A stretch of DNA of 64,000 bases from Oscillospiraceae bacterium (GCA_015065765.1 SVPP01000001.1:211928-275927); one strand, 5' to 3'. Positions 17,844 through 27,344 are shown, counted from the stretch's first letter. Notes: generated by a model from the letters alone, not told the origin. A program made the numbers and translations.

Positions 17844-20800
17844 ATGAAAACTACAAAGAAAATCATGTCACTGATTTTAGTAGCGATTATGGTATTTTCC
17901 ACATTCAGCGTGGGAATATCAGTCAATGCTGTTGAAACCGGATCCGGCACTGTTTTTACACCTATCCCCACAACACCGGCCGAAAGACCTGACGTTCAGT
18001 TTTATTGCACAGAGGTTACACGTGTTGCAAAAGCTGTAAATTCAGTTGAACCCGGTACAACAATTGTTAAAGCTACACCATCAGGTGTTCCTGAGCTTTC
18101 AGGTGCATACGCTTCACAGGCTTATGCAGGCGAAACTCCTGCAGCAACAAAAATTACTTTTGTTTCAAATACTGTAGGCGTTACCCCCGTTTCACTCACC
18201 TGCAGTAACGAAACAGTTAAGTTTTCCGAAATGACTTATGATGGCTCAACAGGCACATACAGCTGTGAAATTGTAAGCGGTACTGCCACTAAGAACACAG
18301 ACGGAACCTTTGAGCCTCTTACTTTTACAATGGACTATAGATGGACTGACGGAAACGAATATCAGGAAAAATGTGTGTCTTATGTTGAAGGAATCGTTAC
18401 CGGCGGTGTTTTCACTTACATAGAATGTACCTTTATGCCATTCAGCGGCACTGCATCATATTACCGCACATCAGTAAGTGCTATCACACGACTTCTTGGT
18501 AGGGGCGTTTACTACGAACAACCGGCTACAATCACAACTTCAGACAACGACCCTTACAAAACATATGGTATTTATAACTGCAGCACCGCAACTTATTCTT
18601 CAAATGTTGCTTCAGGCTACAATACACTTATTTACAAAGATGATAAAAACGTCGAAGCAAAAGGCGGAACAAAAGATATTTATTTCGATAACTTCATCCC
18701 CGGTGCACCTACAGCACATGTTTATATCGACTCTTCCACAGCAACAACGCTCGCTGATATCAACCTGAGATTTGATGCAAACACTCAGATGCTTACGGAC
18801 AGAAATAACAAAAACCCGTATACCGCAGTATCAAACATATATGTGTACGAGGGGCTTCAGACGGGAGGTCTTGCAGGAGCAAGCAACACCACTGCTGAAT
18901 CAACAATCGGTTATGTTGTTCCTGCTAAAGCAAACTACGGTGTTACACAGCAGAAAGAGAACGCTGCGATGAACACAATAACAGGCGGTGCAAGAGCTTA
19001 CAGTAAAATCTTTACCAAGGGCTTTACAGGAACTGTTGCAAACATCGCTGACAGCTCACAATACACCGTCACTCATGAATACTACTCATATAACTATGTA
19101 AATCACAGTCTTGATGAAGGTAACCTTACTACAATCGCAAAGGTGCCCACTCCCATTGTTTTCCATGTTGTTGACAAAGGAGCACTCAGGGACCTTCTTG
19201 AGCACGTTATGACCAACGACCCTGATTCACCTGTCATCAGGAACGCCAAAAAAGGTACTAATCCTCAGGCATGGTATTACAAATCAGGATTTTCAAATTT
19301 CCAGGAAGCATATGTAAAAGCTCTCAATGTAGCTAACAACACAAGGGCTATGCAGACAGAAATTGATGCTGCTACAAAATCTCTTCAGTCTGCATACAAC
19401 AGCCTTACATTGAAAACTGCTGACTACACCGAAGCAGATGAACTCAAGGCAAAAGCTGAAGAAATTGTTGACAATGCATACGCATATCCCGCAGAAGATG
19501 TTGCACTTGTTGAAGAAGCACTTACATATTATAAAAACAACTACAACATTCTTTATCAGAATGCAGTTGATGTAATGGCTGACAACCTGAGACTTGCCAT
19601 CAGAAATGCAACTCCCTACCCTGCTGACTATCAGGAAGTTTATGCAGCAAAAATAGCATTTGAGGCACTTAATGAAGAAGATTACACTAAAGCATCATGG
19701 CAGAATGTACTTGATGTAATTGCAGGGGTTGACTTCGGCCTCTCAATTCTTGAACAGGACACTGTTGACGGCTATGCTCAGGCTATCCTTGATGCAACAG
19801 CAGCTCTCGAAATTCAGACTGCAGAATTCGATGAACTTATAGCTACGGCAGATGAAGCTAAAGCATTAAATGAAAACAACTATATAAACTTTGAAATTCT
19901 CGATGAACCTCTCAAAATTGCCGAAGAAGCAATCGAAGACGATATTATAAATATCTGGCCGAAAGAAAGACAAAGCGAAGTAGATGAACTCAATACATCA
20001 TTGAGAAACGCAATTGACAGCCTTATCCTCAAGGACATCGATAAAACAGCTCTCAGAGAAGCACTTGACGCTCCCCTTCGCCGTAATCAGACTTATTACA
20101 ATCAGGACCTTCTCACATCTTATAAAGCACTTCTGAATGAAGGTCAGACTGTTTACGAAGACGAAACTCTTTCAACTATTCTCGAGCAGCCTGTTGTTGA
20201 TGCAAAAACTGCAGAAATCACAGCAGCTTACGAAGCTCTTCAGGCTTCTTACAATCCTCCTGTTGACATCACACCTCTTGAAAAGGCACTTGAAAAAGCC
20301 GCTGAAGTTATAGAAGAGCATTATTACTCAGACGATGCTCTCGTTGAATTCCTTGCAGCAGAATTTGACGGTGAACAAATTCTCTTCAGCACTCTTACTG
20401 CTGATTCAGCCCAGACAGTTACTGATGCTGCTGACAGAATACTGAACGCAATCAATGCTCTTAACATCAAACCTGCTGATACAACTGAGCTTGAAAAGCT
20501 TCGTTCAGATTTAGTCTTTATAAAAGACTATGAAGAAGTACTTGTCGTAACTTATACAGATGGTGAACTCGGAGAAGAATATGTTGAAAAATATGATAAC
20601 CGCAGTATCCGCTCAATCGTAAATTCAATCAACACACTTCTTGCTGAAGAGCTTACAATAAAAGATAATGAACGCATAAATGCTTTTGTTGCCGAAACAC
20701 AGGAAAGAATCAACAGTCTCACAGCATATAAAACTACAGAATATCTTGATGTTGCAACCGAAGAATATGAAAACAACATCTCTAAAAACTATCCCGAAGC

Positions 20801-22049
20801 AGACAAAGTTCTCTATACAGAAGCTTACAATGCCGCAATATCACTTTCAGACGATGCAACACAGGAAGAAATCAACACTGCACTTACTGATCTTGTAAAT
20901 GCAATTCCTGAAGAAATCGTTCTTGTTGATAAAACAGACCTTGAAGAAATCCTTGCTGAGGCAAAGGCTCTTGATTTCCGCAAATACTATAACAACGAAA
21001 AAATGGCAGAACTTCTTGATGCTATCGCAGAGGGTGAAGAAATCGTCGACACCCTTCTTGAAGATACTGAGGAAAACAGAGTGCTCGTTGACAATTCAAT
21101 AATCAGAATTATGGAAGCAATTGATAATCTCGACTTAGTTGATGACACAAGTGTTCTTTTAGAGGTTGTTATGCGTGCTTCTGATATGCTAAAAGAAACA
21201 GTTGAAGTTGTAACCTATATCGATGGTGAGCTCGGCACATCCGAAAAGCCAAAATATGATGCTGATGCGATTCAGGCAATCATCGACGATGTTACAGATG
21301 TTATTATTTCTATAGAAAGAGGCGACGCTACAGTTGATGTTGTAGGCCATGTCAACGAGTATGCTGAAGAACAGCAGACAAAGCTTGATGCACTTTCTGA
21401 ACTTACATATACACAGTACCTTGAAACAGCAACAGATGAATACGAAAGTATAACAGATTCTTCAATTTACACTGAAACAACATGGGCAGATTACGAAGCC
21501 GCATATGTTGTTGCAACAGGTCTTACAGATGCAGACCAGGCACAAATCAACGTTGCACTTACCAACCTTGTAAATGCCAAAAATACTCTTGAACTTGATG
21601 ACACACCAACGACAAAATTTGAGGCAGCTGATGGCTCAACAACAGTTGTTGAGAAAGAAAACGGCATTATCTACGGTCTCTCAGATGAAGGACTTGAAGA
21701 TATCGAGGATTATGTCGTATATGAAGGCGGCGTAGTTGAGTATGAATACCTTGGTGAATACTTCGGTACAGGTACAGTTGTAAACTTCGTTGTAGATGGT
21801 GAAGTTTATGAATCCTACACAGTTATTATCTTCGGTGACCTGAACGGCGACGGAGTTGTAGACTCATATGACTACTCAGTTCTCGCAGCAATCGTCAATG
21901 GCGACATCGAAGCTGAAGAGGGTTCTGCACTTTACCTTGCAGCAGACCTCTTTGTTGACGGTGCGGTTGATGCATATGACCTTTCGGTTATCTCAGCATA
22001 TGTAAATGGTGACGCTGAAATTTCCCAGAACCCCGACATTGTACTTTAA
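17844..22049 (+). CDS. Large secreted protein with FIVAR-like helical repeats and C-terminal type I dockerin
   Basis: A 1401-residue exported protein. A signal peptide (KKIMSLILVAIMVFSTFSVG, ending about residue 32) starts it. Residues about 35-450 are beta-rich, Thr/Ser-rich and without obvious family. From about 450 to 1290 come successive acidic three-helix-type units of 60-100 residues (for example TEIDAATKSLQSAYNSL and DLTNALVNA-like ends) resembling FIVAR/sugar-binding bundles. The last about 68 residues form a dockerin: FGDLNGDGVVDSYDYSVL, then a second loop ADLFVDGAVDAYDLSVIS, whose third calcium-ligand position is Phe instead of Asn/Asp. No catalytic domain was recognised. It may be a scaffold-attached adhesin or carbohydrate-binding component; that is inference. 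It has its own promoter and terminator. Confidence 0.8.
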   Translation: MKTTKKIMSLILVAIMVFSTFSVGISVNAVETGSGTVFTPIPTTPAERPDVQFYCTEVTRVAKAVNSVEPGTTIVKATPSGVPELSGAYASQAYAGETPAATKITFVSNTVGVTPVSLTCSNETVKFSEMTYDGSTGTYSCEIVSGTATKNTDGTFEPLTFTMDYRWTDGNEYQEKCVSYVEGIVTGGVFTYIECTFMPFSGTASYYRTSVSAITRLLGRGVYYEQPATITTSDNDPYKTYGIYNCSTATYSSNVASGYNTLIYKDDKNVEAKGGTKDIYFDNFIPGAPTAHVYIDSSTATTLADINLRFDANTQMLTDRNNKNPYTAVSNIYVYEGLQTGGLAGASNTTAESTIGYVVPAKANYGVTQQKENAAMNTITGGARAYSKIFTKGFTGTVANIADSSQYTVTHEYYSYNYVNHSLDEGNLTTIAKVPTPIVFHVVDKGALRDLLEHVMTNDPDSPVIRNAKKGTNPQAWYYKSGFSNFQEAYVKALNVANNTRAMQTEIDAATKSLQSAYNSLTLKTADYTEADELKAKAEEIVDNAYAYPAEDVALVEEALTYYKNNYNILYQNAVDVMADNLRLAIRNATPYPADYQEVYAAKIAFEALNEEDYTKASWQNVLDVIAGVDFGLSILEQDTVDGYAQAILDATAALEIQTAEFDELIATADEAKALNENNYINFEILDEPLKIAEEAIEDDIINIWPKERQSEVDELNTSLRNAIDSLILKDIDKTALREALDAPLRRNQTYYNQDLLTSYKALLNEGQTVYEDETLSTILEQPVVDAKTAEITAAYEALQASYNPPVDITPLEKALEKAAEVIEEHYYSDDALVEFLAAEFDGEQILFSTLTADSAQTVTDAADRILNAINALNIKPADTTELEKLRSDLVFIKDYEEVLVVTYTDGELGEEYVEKYDNRSIRSIVNSINTLLAEELTIKDNERINAFVAETQERINSLTAYKTTEYLDVATEEYENNISKNYPEADKVLYTEAYNAAISLSDDATQEEINTALTDLVNAIPEEIVLVDKTDLEEILAEAKALDFRKYYNNEKMAELLDAIAEGEEIVDTLLEDTEENRVLVDNSIIRIMEAIDNLDLVDDTSVLLEVVMRASDMLKETVEVVTYIDGELGTSEKPKYDADAIQAIIDDVTDVIISIERGDATVDVVGHVNEYAEEQQTKLDALSELTYTQYLETATDEYESITDSSIYTETTWADYEAAYVVATGLTDADQAQINVALTNLVNAKNTLELDDTPTTKFEAADGSTTVVEKENGIIYGLSDEGLEDIEDYVVYEGGVVEYEYLGEYFGTGTVVNFVVDGEVYESYTVIIFGDLNGDGVVDSYDYSVLAAIVNGDIEAEEGSALYLAADLFVDGAVDAYDLSVISAYVNGDAEISQNPDIVL

Positions 22050-22067
22050 TAAAGCAGAATAAAATTT

Positions 22068-22096
22068 GGAAAGCCGCCTTTGAGCGGCTTTTCTTG
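22068..22096 (+). terminator. Intrinsic terminator after the dockerin gene
   Basis: AAAGCCGC pairs with GCGGCTTT across a 6-nt loop, followed by a short T-run. Confidence 0.85.
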
Positions 22097-22122
22097 ACGA
22101 ATATTGAAATTCGTGGTATCAT
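22094..22122 (+). promoter_or_regulatory. Promoter of the His-rich membrane protein gene
   Basis: TTGACG and TATCAT are 17 nt apart, overlapping the end of the preceding terminator. AGGAGG and the ATG at 22153 follow. Confidence 0.6.
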
Positions 22123-22152
22123 TCTTTTATAATGTTTCAGGAGGAAAGTGTA

Positions 22153-23136
22153 ATGAAAAATATTCATAAAATTCTTCTTGCAGTGCTGGTACTTGTGCTT
22201 GTGGCTGTAATAGCATTAATAATTTTTGTAAAAACAAATGATGGTGATAATAATTCAGTTAACAATCCGTCTGAAAATAATTACACCTTACCGGGTGAAA
22301 TTACATCTGAAGAAACAATTACAGATGCTGTTCACGGACATAATCATGAACATGAAGAAGCTGAAACAGCAACAAATAATAACACTGTCAGCGGGAACAA
22401 TACAACAAAAAAAGATAAGAACTCATATTCCCCCGTTGTCAGCAACAAAACATATGATATCAAAAATGCTGAGGTTATCAACGCTCAGAAATCTTCCTTC
22501 GGTGAAATCAGGCTTTTATCTGCAAAATCAGACGGTAAAAGCGTCTATCTCCTTGAAGCAGAATACAAGGGTAAAAAGTTTTACACAGAATACCCTGCAT
22601 ATTACAACATTGAAAACATTTATTATGCAAACGTTGACGGCTCTTACGGCGACGAAATTATTATCCATGCAAGCACCAACACTAAAGGTGTTTATGAAAA
22701 TGACATACTCAAAATCACAGCAGACGGTATTATCCATCTGTTCAATGCCAGCGATGCCTTTCATATGGCTTCAAGCTTTAGCACAAAACTGAAAGAAAAT
22801 TTTACTGTTGAAATATTAAACAAGCATACATCGTTTACAAAAACAGTAAATGTCAAAGATATTAACGATGAAAAATATGATGACAGTTATTGGGATGAAA
22901 GCGGTAAAATCATGGAAACTGATGTTTTTGACCATGTATGGATTGATGAGACATTCCGCAGTTTTGAACCTCAGGACGTTGATAACGACGGTATATACGA
23001 AATCGTCTGTTCTCAATACGCAAGCCTTGGTGACTACTCATCATGCATCGGCTATGCAAGTACAACCCTTAAATATAATACTGAAATCAAACAGTTTGAA
23101 ATTATCCGTGCAAACTTTTATCCTTACTCAAAATAA
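22153..23136 (+). CDS. Membrane-anchored protein of unknown function with His-rich linker
   Basis: A 327-residue protein that I do not recognise. An N-terminal hydrophobic helix (about residues 7-26) anchors or exports it. An Asn/Ser/Thr-rich linker contains HGHNHEHEE (His at 61, 63, 65 and 67), a possible metal-binding stretch. The remaining about 230 residues form a beta-rich domain, with IYYANVDGSYGDEIIIHA and a later DVDNDGIYEIVCSQYA. Both resemble FG-GAP/VCBS-type calcium-loop repeats of beta-propellers, but there are too few to be sure. The start is the ATG at 22153 behind AGGAGG. It is a separate unit between the dockerin gene and a terminator. Confidence 0.7.
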   Translation: MKNIHKILLAVLVLVLVAVIALIIFVKTNDGDNNSVNNPSENNYTLPGEITSEETITDAVHGHNHEHEEAETATNNNTVSGNNTTKKDKNSYSPVVSNKTYDIKNAEVINAQKSSFGEIRLLSAKSDGKSVYLLEAEYKGKKFYTEYPAYYNIENIYYANVDGSYGDEIIIHASTNTKGVYENDILKITADGIIHLFNASDAFHMASSFSTKLKENFTVEILNKHTSFTKTVNVKDINDEKYDDSYWDESGKIMETDVFDHVWIDETFRSFEPQDVDNDGIYEIVCSQYASLGDYSSCIGYASTTLKYNTEIKQFEIIRANFYPYSK

Positions 23137-23140
23137 AAGA

Positions 23141-23177
23141 ACTCCCTCAGTGAACAAATACACTGAGGGAATTTTTT
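23141..23177 (+). terminator. Intrinsic terminator after the His-rich protein gene
   Basis: A perfect 10-bp stem (TCCCTCAGTG with CACTGAGGGA) and an 8-nt loop are followed by ATTTTTT. It may also serve the convergent cdaR weakly. Confidence 0.9.
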
Positions 23178-23190
23178 CGTTTTTTAGTTA

Positions 23191-24516
23191 TCAGGATACT
23201 ACTACATTAATAGGAATTTCATATGTGCCGTATGCCCAACAGTTTGCATTCTGAACAGTTACTTTCACCAGAACAGTATCTCTGCCTGTTTTGCCTTTAT
23301 AATCTGCCATGTCAACAACTGCATAAACTGAATCAGCATCAAGGGAAGAAATTGCATCTTTTCCCCCAAAAACAGTCACACCCTCAATAAGTGAATACGA
23401 ATCCACAAGAGAAACTATACAGTTTTCGGGAACATTTGTAAAAGAAACACGGCTTTTATCAATATCAACAACTTTCTTTGATGCTTCAAAGATATTGACA
23501 ACAACAGTAACCTCATCAATTTCATCAAAGACCTTCAGATTTGTTGAAAAATCATCTTTACTGAATTTAAAAACATTTTTACCTGCTTTTACATTATTAA
23601 AATCGATTGTGCCTACGGAAATGTTTTCCATTGCTGACACTACATCCTCCTGTGCGCCGATATTCAGCGTTTCAGGGGTGATTTTTATACTTTCAATAAA
23701 ATCTCTGTAGTTTTCAGGAGTGTTTGAAAACTCAACTGCAGTAGCAAATTCAGCCTTTTTCAGCACAGGAACAGTAATCACAACAGGTGTTTCTTCTTTG
23801 AGAGATACATAGTTTACCTTGTTTCCGTAGTTATCAACAAGGTCAATCACTGCATTGAAATAAGCTGTCTTTTCCAGCTTCTTTGTGTCTTCCTTATCCT
23901 CATCGCTTACCTTTGCATAAATATTATCCTTGTCAATCCGGTTAATCTGAGTCGATGCACCGGCAACAGTAACCGTCGTTGTTGAAAGGACAGGACCGTC
24001 CACATAATATCCGTCAGGAATAATGTCCTGAGGAATTTCCTCAGTTTTCAGATCAACCTGGATTTCCTTGTAAGCATCAAAATAAACTTCAACCTGTTCA
24101 CTTGAAAGAGCAACAATTTCGTAGTCTGCATATGGGTCATTCTTCGTAGCAATGAGCTGAAGAGAATGAGCACCCACTGAATCAACATAGTTAAGATTTG
24201 CAGTAACCTTTATATCTTCAGGGGAAATATCCCTCTGTGTAACTGAATATCTTTTTCCTTCAACCGTGACATCTACTGTATATTCCTTTTCCGTAAAGGG
24301 CTGCAAATCAAGTTTCTCAGCAGTAGTATTTTCTATATCAATTACAACGGGAACATCCTGAATTTCATATGTGGTTTCCGGGCTGAACTCCAGAACAACC
24401 ACAATCCAGATAAGAAAAGCTGCAAGCAAAGAAAATACAGCAAGATACCTGTTGTTATAAAACAGATTATGGAAGAAAGGTGTTTTTCCTTTTTTTGTCT
24501 GATTATTTCTTTTCAT
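23191..24516 (-). CDS. cdaR: YbbR-domain protein CdaR, regulator of CdaA
   Basis: A 441-residue protein with one N-terminal transmembrane helix (about residues 26-45, LAVFSLLAAFLIWIVVVLEF) and several extracytoplasmic YbbR repeats. The first begins at about residue 55 (IQDVPVVIDIENT) and later ones include GYYVDGPVLSTTTVTVAG. CdaR modulates the diadenylate cyclase CdaA next door. The ATG at 24516 overlaps the cdaA end by 14 nt; an upstream in-frame start at 24618 would overlap much more and lacks a signal-anchor logic. glmM, often third in this cluster, is not here. Confidence 0.9.
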   Translation of the reverse strand: MKRNNQTKKGKTPFFHNLFYNNRYLAVFSLLAAFLIWIVVVLEFSPETTYEIQDVPVVIDIENTTAEKLDLQPFTEKEYTVDVTVEGKRYSVTQRDISPEDIKVTANLNYVDSVGAHSLQLIATKNDPYADYEIVALSSEQVEVYFDAYKEIQVDLKTEEIPQDIIPDGYYVDGPVLSTTTVTVAGASTQINRIDKDNIYAKVSDEDKEDTKKLEKTAYFNAVIDLVDNYGNKVNYVSLKEETPVVITVPVLKKAEFATAVEFSNTPENYRDFIESIKITPETLNIGAQEDVVSAMENISVGTIDFNNVKAGKNVFKFSKDDFSTNLKVFDEIDEVTVVVNIFEASKKVVDIDKSRVSFTNVPENCIVSLVDSYSLIEGVTVFGGKDAISSLDADSVYAVVDMADYKGKTGRDTVLVKVTVQNANCWAYGTYEIPINVVVS

Positions 24517-25402
24517 CAAACATACCTCCCATTCTGCTCTTTGTGAATTCAAGGAAGGATTGCACTGTTCCATTCTCTTTCTTGCTGCCTGCAAGGGCTT
24601 TAAGGAGCAATTCTTCAAGCTCTTCGGGAGTCAGATTACGCACAAGCTTACCTTTTTCAGCAACGGAAATCACGCCTGTTTCTTCACTTGTAACAACGAG
24701 TAGAGCATCGCTCTGCTCACTCATACCTATTGCGGCTCTGTGTCGTGTACCAAGTTCCTTGTCAACATTTTTTTCTGTAAGAGGCAAAATACATGCCGCA
24801 GCATAAACTCTGCCATCCCTGATAACAACGGCACCATCATGAAGAGGAGAATTGGGGAAAAATACATTTCCGAAAACCTGTTCCTTGGCTTCAGCATCGA
24901 TAACTGTACCTGTCTTTATAATTTCACCTAAAAGAGTGTTTCTTTCAAAAACAGTGAGAGAACCTACCTTGTTTTCGCTCATTGTTTTTACAGCACTGAC
25001 AAAATTTCTGATAGTTGATTTGATGCCAGTGCTTTCGTCATCTTCCTTATCTCTCACAAAAAATCTTTTTGCAAAATTTTTAAATCCGTTTCTGCCCGCT
25101 GTTTCAAGGGCATGTCTTATTTCGGGACTGAAAAGAATTATAAGAACTAAAATTAAATTGGAGAACAGTGTTTTGAAAATATATTCACTTGCCTGCATAT
25201 CAAGAAGCATAATTACACCGAATGCCACAAGAACAAGAAGCAGACCTTTAATAAGCTGGAAAGCTCTTGTATCACGCAAAAGCTTTATTGCCTGATATAT
25301 GATGAACGCAACGAGAAGTATATCCAACAAATCTGTAAATCCGAAGGATAAAAATACATTCTTAAGTTTCGTTGCATAATCGGAAATAGTTTCAACGAAC
25401 AT
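24503..25402 (-). CDS. cdaA: Diadenylate cyclase CdaA
   Basis: A 299-residue membrane enzyme making c-di-AMP from two ATP. Three N-terminal transmembrane helices (about residues 25-95) precede the DAC domain. The catalytic DGA (residues 189-191, in LHDGAVVIRDG) and RHR (220-222, in GTRHRAAIGMSE) are intact. The C-terminus is a short charged tail. c-di-AMP controls potassium/osmolyte and cell-wall homeostasis in Firmicutes. The gene follows the cysteine desulfurase-like gene by 38 nt and is coupled to cdaR. Confidence 0.96.
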   Translation of the reverse strand: MFVETISDYATKLKNVFLSFGFTDLLDILLVAFIIYQAIKLLRDTRAFQLIKGLLLVLVAFGVIMLLDMQASEYIFKTLFSNLILVLIILFSPEIRHALETAGRNGFKNFAKRFFVRDKEDDESTGIKSTIRNFVSAVKTMSENKVGSLTVFERNTLLGEIIKTGTVIDAEAKEQVFGNVFFPNSPLHDGAVVIRDGRVYAAACILPLTEKNVDKELGTRHRAAIGMSEQSDALLVVTSEETGVISVAEKGKLVRNLTPEELEELLLKALAGSKKENGTVQSFLEFTKSRMGGMFDEKK

Positions 25403-25440
25403 AACTGTTAACTCCTAATTTTTTAGTTACCTATATAATA

Positions 25441-26589
25441 TCACACTTTTTTTGATTTGGCAATTTTATTTATACAATTGATTAAATAATTTATATCATT
25501 TTTTCTGTTGAATGCAGAAACCGATACTCTTGCCGTGCCTGTGGACAATGTTCCGTAGTGTTCATGTGCCATGGGGTTACAGTGAAAACCACCTCTCAGA
25601 GCAATTCCATAGTCTGAAAGAAGTGATGCAGTCTCCTCACCTGTCCTGTCAGCAAAATTAAAAGAAAGTATGGGAACAAACTTTTTTCTGTCAAATTTAT
25701 TATAAACAATTACATCTTTGTCTTTCAGAAAATTTCCGTAAAGGCTTTCAATGAGAAAACATTCTCTGTCATGGATGCTGCTTATTTTTTCTCTCTTTAA
25801 GAACTCAATGCCTTTTCCGAGAGCAATAATTCCTGCAGTATTCTGAGTGCCGCATTCAAATCTGTCCGGCAAAAACGACGGCTGAATCAGGCTTTTGCTT
25901 TCACTTCCCGTTCCGCCCTCAACAATCGTATCAAGGTGAGTATCATCTGAAAGCAACAGAACGCCCGTCCCCGCAGGACCGTAAAGACCTTTGTGTCCCG
26001 GCATACAAAGACAGGATATATTATCCCGCTTCATGTCAATATCGAGTATTCCTGCCGCCTGCGCTGCATCGACAATCAAAGGAATTTTATATTTTTTTGC
26101 AAGCAAACCAAGTTTTTTAATCGGCAAAATATCTCCGAAAACATTGGATGCATAAGTGCAGACAATAAAGGAAGTGTTCTGTCTGATTTTTCTTTCAAAA
26201 TTTCTGACAGTTTTCTCGTCATCATCCGAAACTCTTACTGTATCATAGGAAAAATTTCCGTTTTCCGATAATTTTTCAAGAGGACGCATTACAGAATTGT
26301 GCTCAAGACAAGACGTTACAGCGTGCCCGCCCTTTCGTACAAGACCTTTAATTGCCATGTTAAGAGCGTGCGTGCAGTTAAGCGTAAAGATAACATTCTC
26401 CTCACTCTCAGCACCAAACATTTCAGCAAGATTTTCACGGACTTTATAAATCTGTGATGCCGTTTCAGTACTCATTCTGTAACCGCCTCTGCCGGGATTT
26501 GCACCAAAACTGATTGTGGACTGATACAATGCATCTCTTACCGACTGTGGTTTCGGATAAGTTGTGGCACTGTTATCAAGGTAAATCAT
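25441..26589 (-). CDS. Cysteine desulfurase family PLP enzyme (class V aminotransferase)
   Basis: A 382-residue PLP-dependent protein starting MIYLDNSATTYPKPQSV, typical of the NifS/IscS-like subgroup paired with DUF3343 proteins. The PLP lysine is predicted at about residue 200 (CMPGHKGLYGP), the cofactor His at about 97 (LEHNS). The catalytic loop has Cys in GGFHCNPMAHEHYG. Its start overlaps the DUF3343 gene by 4 nt, implying a joint function in sulfur or selenium delivery. It could be a cysteine desulfurase or a selenocysteine lyase; sequence alone does not separate these. Confidence 0.85.
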   Translation of the reverse strand: MIYLDNSATTYPKPQSVRDALYQSTISFGANPGRGGYRMSTETASQIYKVRENLAEMFGAESEENVIFTLNCTHALNMAIKGLVRKGGHAVTSCLEHNSVMRPLEKLSENGNFSYDTVRVSDDDEKTVRNFERKIRQNTSFIVCTYASNVFGDILPIKKLGLLAKKYKIPLIVDAAQAAGILDIDMKRDNISCLCMPGHKGLYGPAGTGVLLLSDDTHLDTIVEGGTGSESKSLIQPSFLPDRFECGTQNTAGIIALGKGIEFLKREKISSIHDRECFLIESLYGNFLKDKDVIVYNKFDRKKFVPILSFNFADRTGEETASLLSDYGIALRGGFHCNPMAHEHYGTLSTGTARVSVSAFNRKNDINYLINCINKIAKSKKV

Positions 26590-26816
26590 AATCTGCCGTG
26601 AACATCACCATGGCCCAGAATTTTTACGTGATTAGCGTGCAAAAGCGAAACTGCTCTATCTGCATCTCCGTCTATAAGGACAGAATAACCGCATCCTTCT
26701 CTTTTATCAGCATTGCCGTTTCTCACAACCTGTGCATAAATTCCGTTAGCAGAAAGAATATTCTTAGCTTTCATAGCATGAGTAACGGAATTTACTTTTA
26801 AATATGATCTGCTCAT
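26586..26816 (-). CDS. DUF3343 protein (putative Se/S carrier-like)
   Basis: A 76-residue protein of the DUF3343 family, described in Pfam as putative Se/S carrier-like. One conserved Cys lies in REGCGYSVLIDG, in line with a carrier residue. It overlaps the desulfurase-like gene by 4 nt (ATGA), so the two are probably made together. Its ribosome binding site, GAGGTGAT, lies in the 3' arm of a long hairpin (26824-26856), which could gate its translation. Carrier function is an inference from the family description and neighbour. Confidence 0.75.
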   Translation of the reverse strand: MSRSYLKVNSVTHAMKAKNILSANGIYAQVVRNGNADKREGCGYSVLIDGDADRAVSLLHANHVKILGHGDVHGRL

Positions 26817-26823
26817 TTTATCA

Positions 26824-26856
26824 CCTCATTTCCATATTACATAATATGAAATGAGG
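26824..26856 (-). promoter_or_regulatory. Long hairpin sequestering the DUF3343 ribosome binding site
   Basis: CCTCATTTCCATATTA (26824-26839) pairs with TAATATGAAATGAGG (26842-26856) through 15 pairs with one bulged base and a 2-nt loop. On the minus-strand RNA the last arm contains the GAGG Shine-Dalgarno core. No T-run follows, so it is not a terminator for the ispF transcript. Confidence 0.7.
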
Positions 26857-26870
26857 CAGAATTTGTCCTG

Positions 26871-27344
26871 TTATCTCTTTTCTATAAGTGCAACCGCATG
26901 AGCTGAAATGCCCATACCTTCACCTGTGAAACCCATTTTCTCCTCTGTTGTAGCTTTAACACTTACATCGTCTATGTCAAGAGAGCAACTTTCTGCAATA
27001 TTTTTTCTCATGGAATCTATATATGGAGAAAGCTTCGGTCTCTGTGCAATAACAGTTGAGTCGATATTTACAATTTTATAACCCTTTTCAGAAAGTTTCA
27101 GAACAACTTCTTCAAGTAGTTTTCTGCTGTCTGCACCTAAAAAGCGATCATCATTATCGGGAAAAAGCTTGCCTATGTCTCCCATTGCCGCAGCACCAAG
27201 AAGAGCATCACTTATTGCATGGAGCAAAACATCGGCATCAGAATGACCGAGAAGACCTTTTTCAAATTCAATCTCAACTCCGCCGAGAATCAGTTTTCTG
27301 TTTTCAGTTAATCTGTGCACATCATATCCGTGACCTATTCTCAT
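26871..27344 (-). CDS. ispF: 2-C-methyl-D-erythritol 2,4-cyclodiphosphate synthase
   Basis: A 157-residue enzyme of normal length. Metal ligands are in [12 protein letters not shown] (Asp8 and His10) and [15 protein letters not shown]. The phosphate/cytidine region is GKLFPDND and the family C-terminus is [14 protein letters not shown]. It catalyses the cyclisation step of the MEP pathway that Dxs begins. It overlaps rnmV by 4 nt. Usually ispD or cysS are neighbours; here the context is rnmV upstream. Confidence 0.97.
   Translation of the reverse strand: MRIGHGYDVHRLTENRKLILGGVEIEFEKGLLGHSDADVLLHAISDALLGAAAMGDIGKLFPDNDDRFLGADSRKLLEEVVLKLSEKGYKIVNIDSTVIAQRPKLSPYIDSMRKNIAESCSLDIDDVSVKATTEEKMGFTGEGMGISAHAVALIEKR

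Noticed and set aside
17844..22049. Dockerin-bearing glycoside hydrolase
   Set aside because: No catalytic motif or hydrolase family was recognised in any part of the protein.
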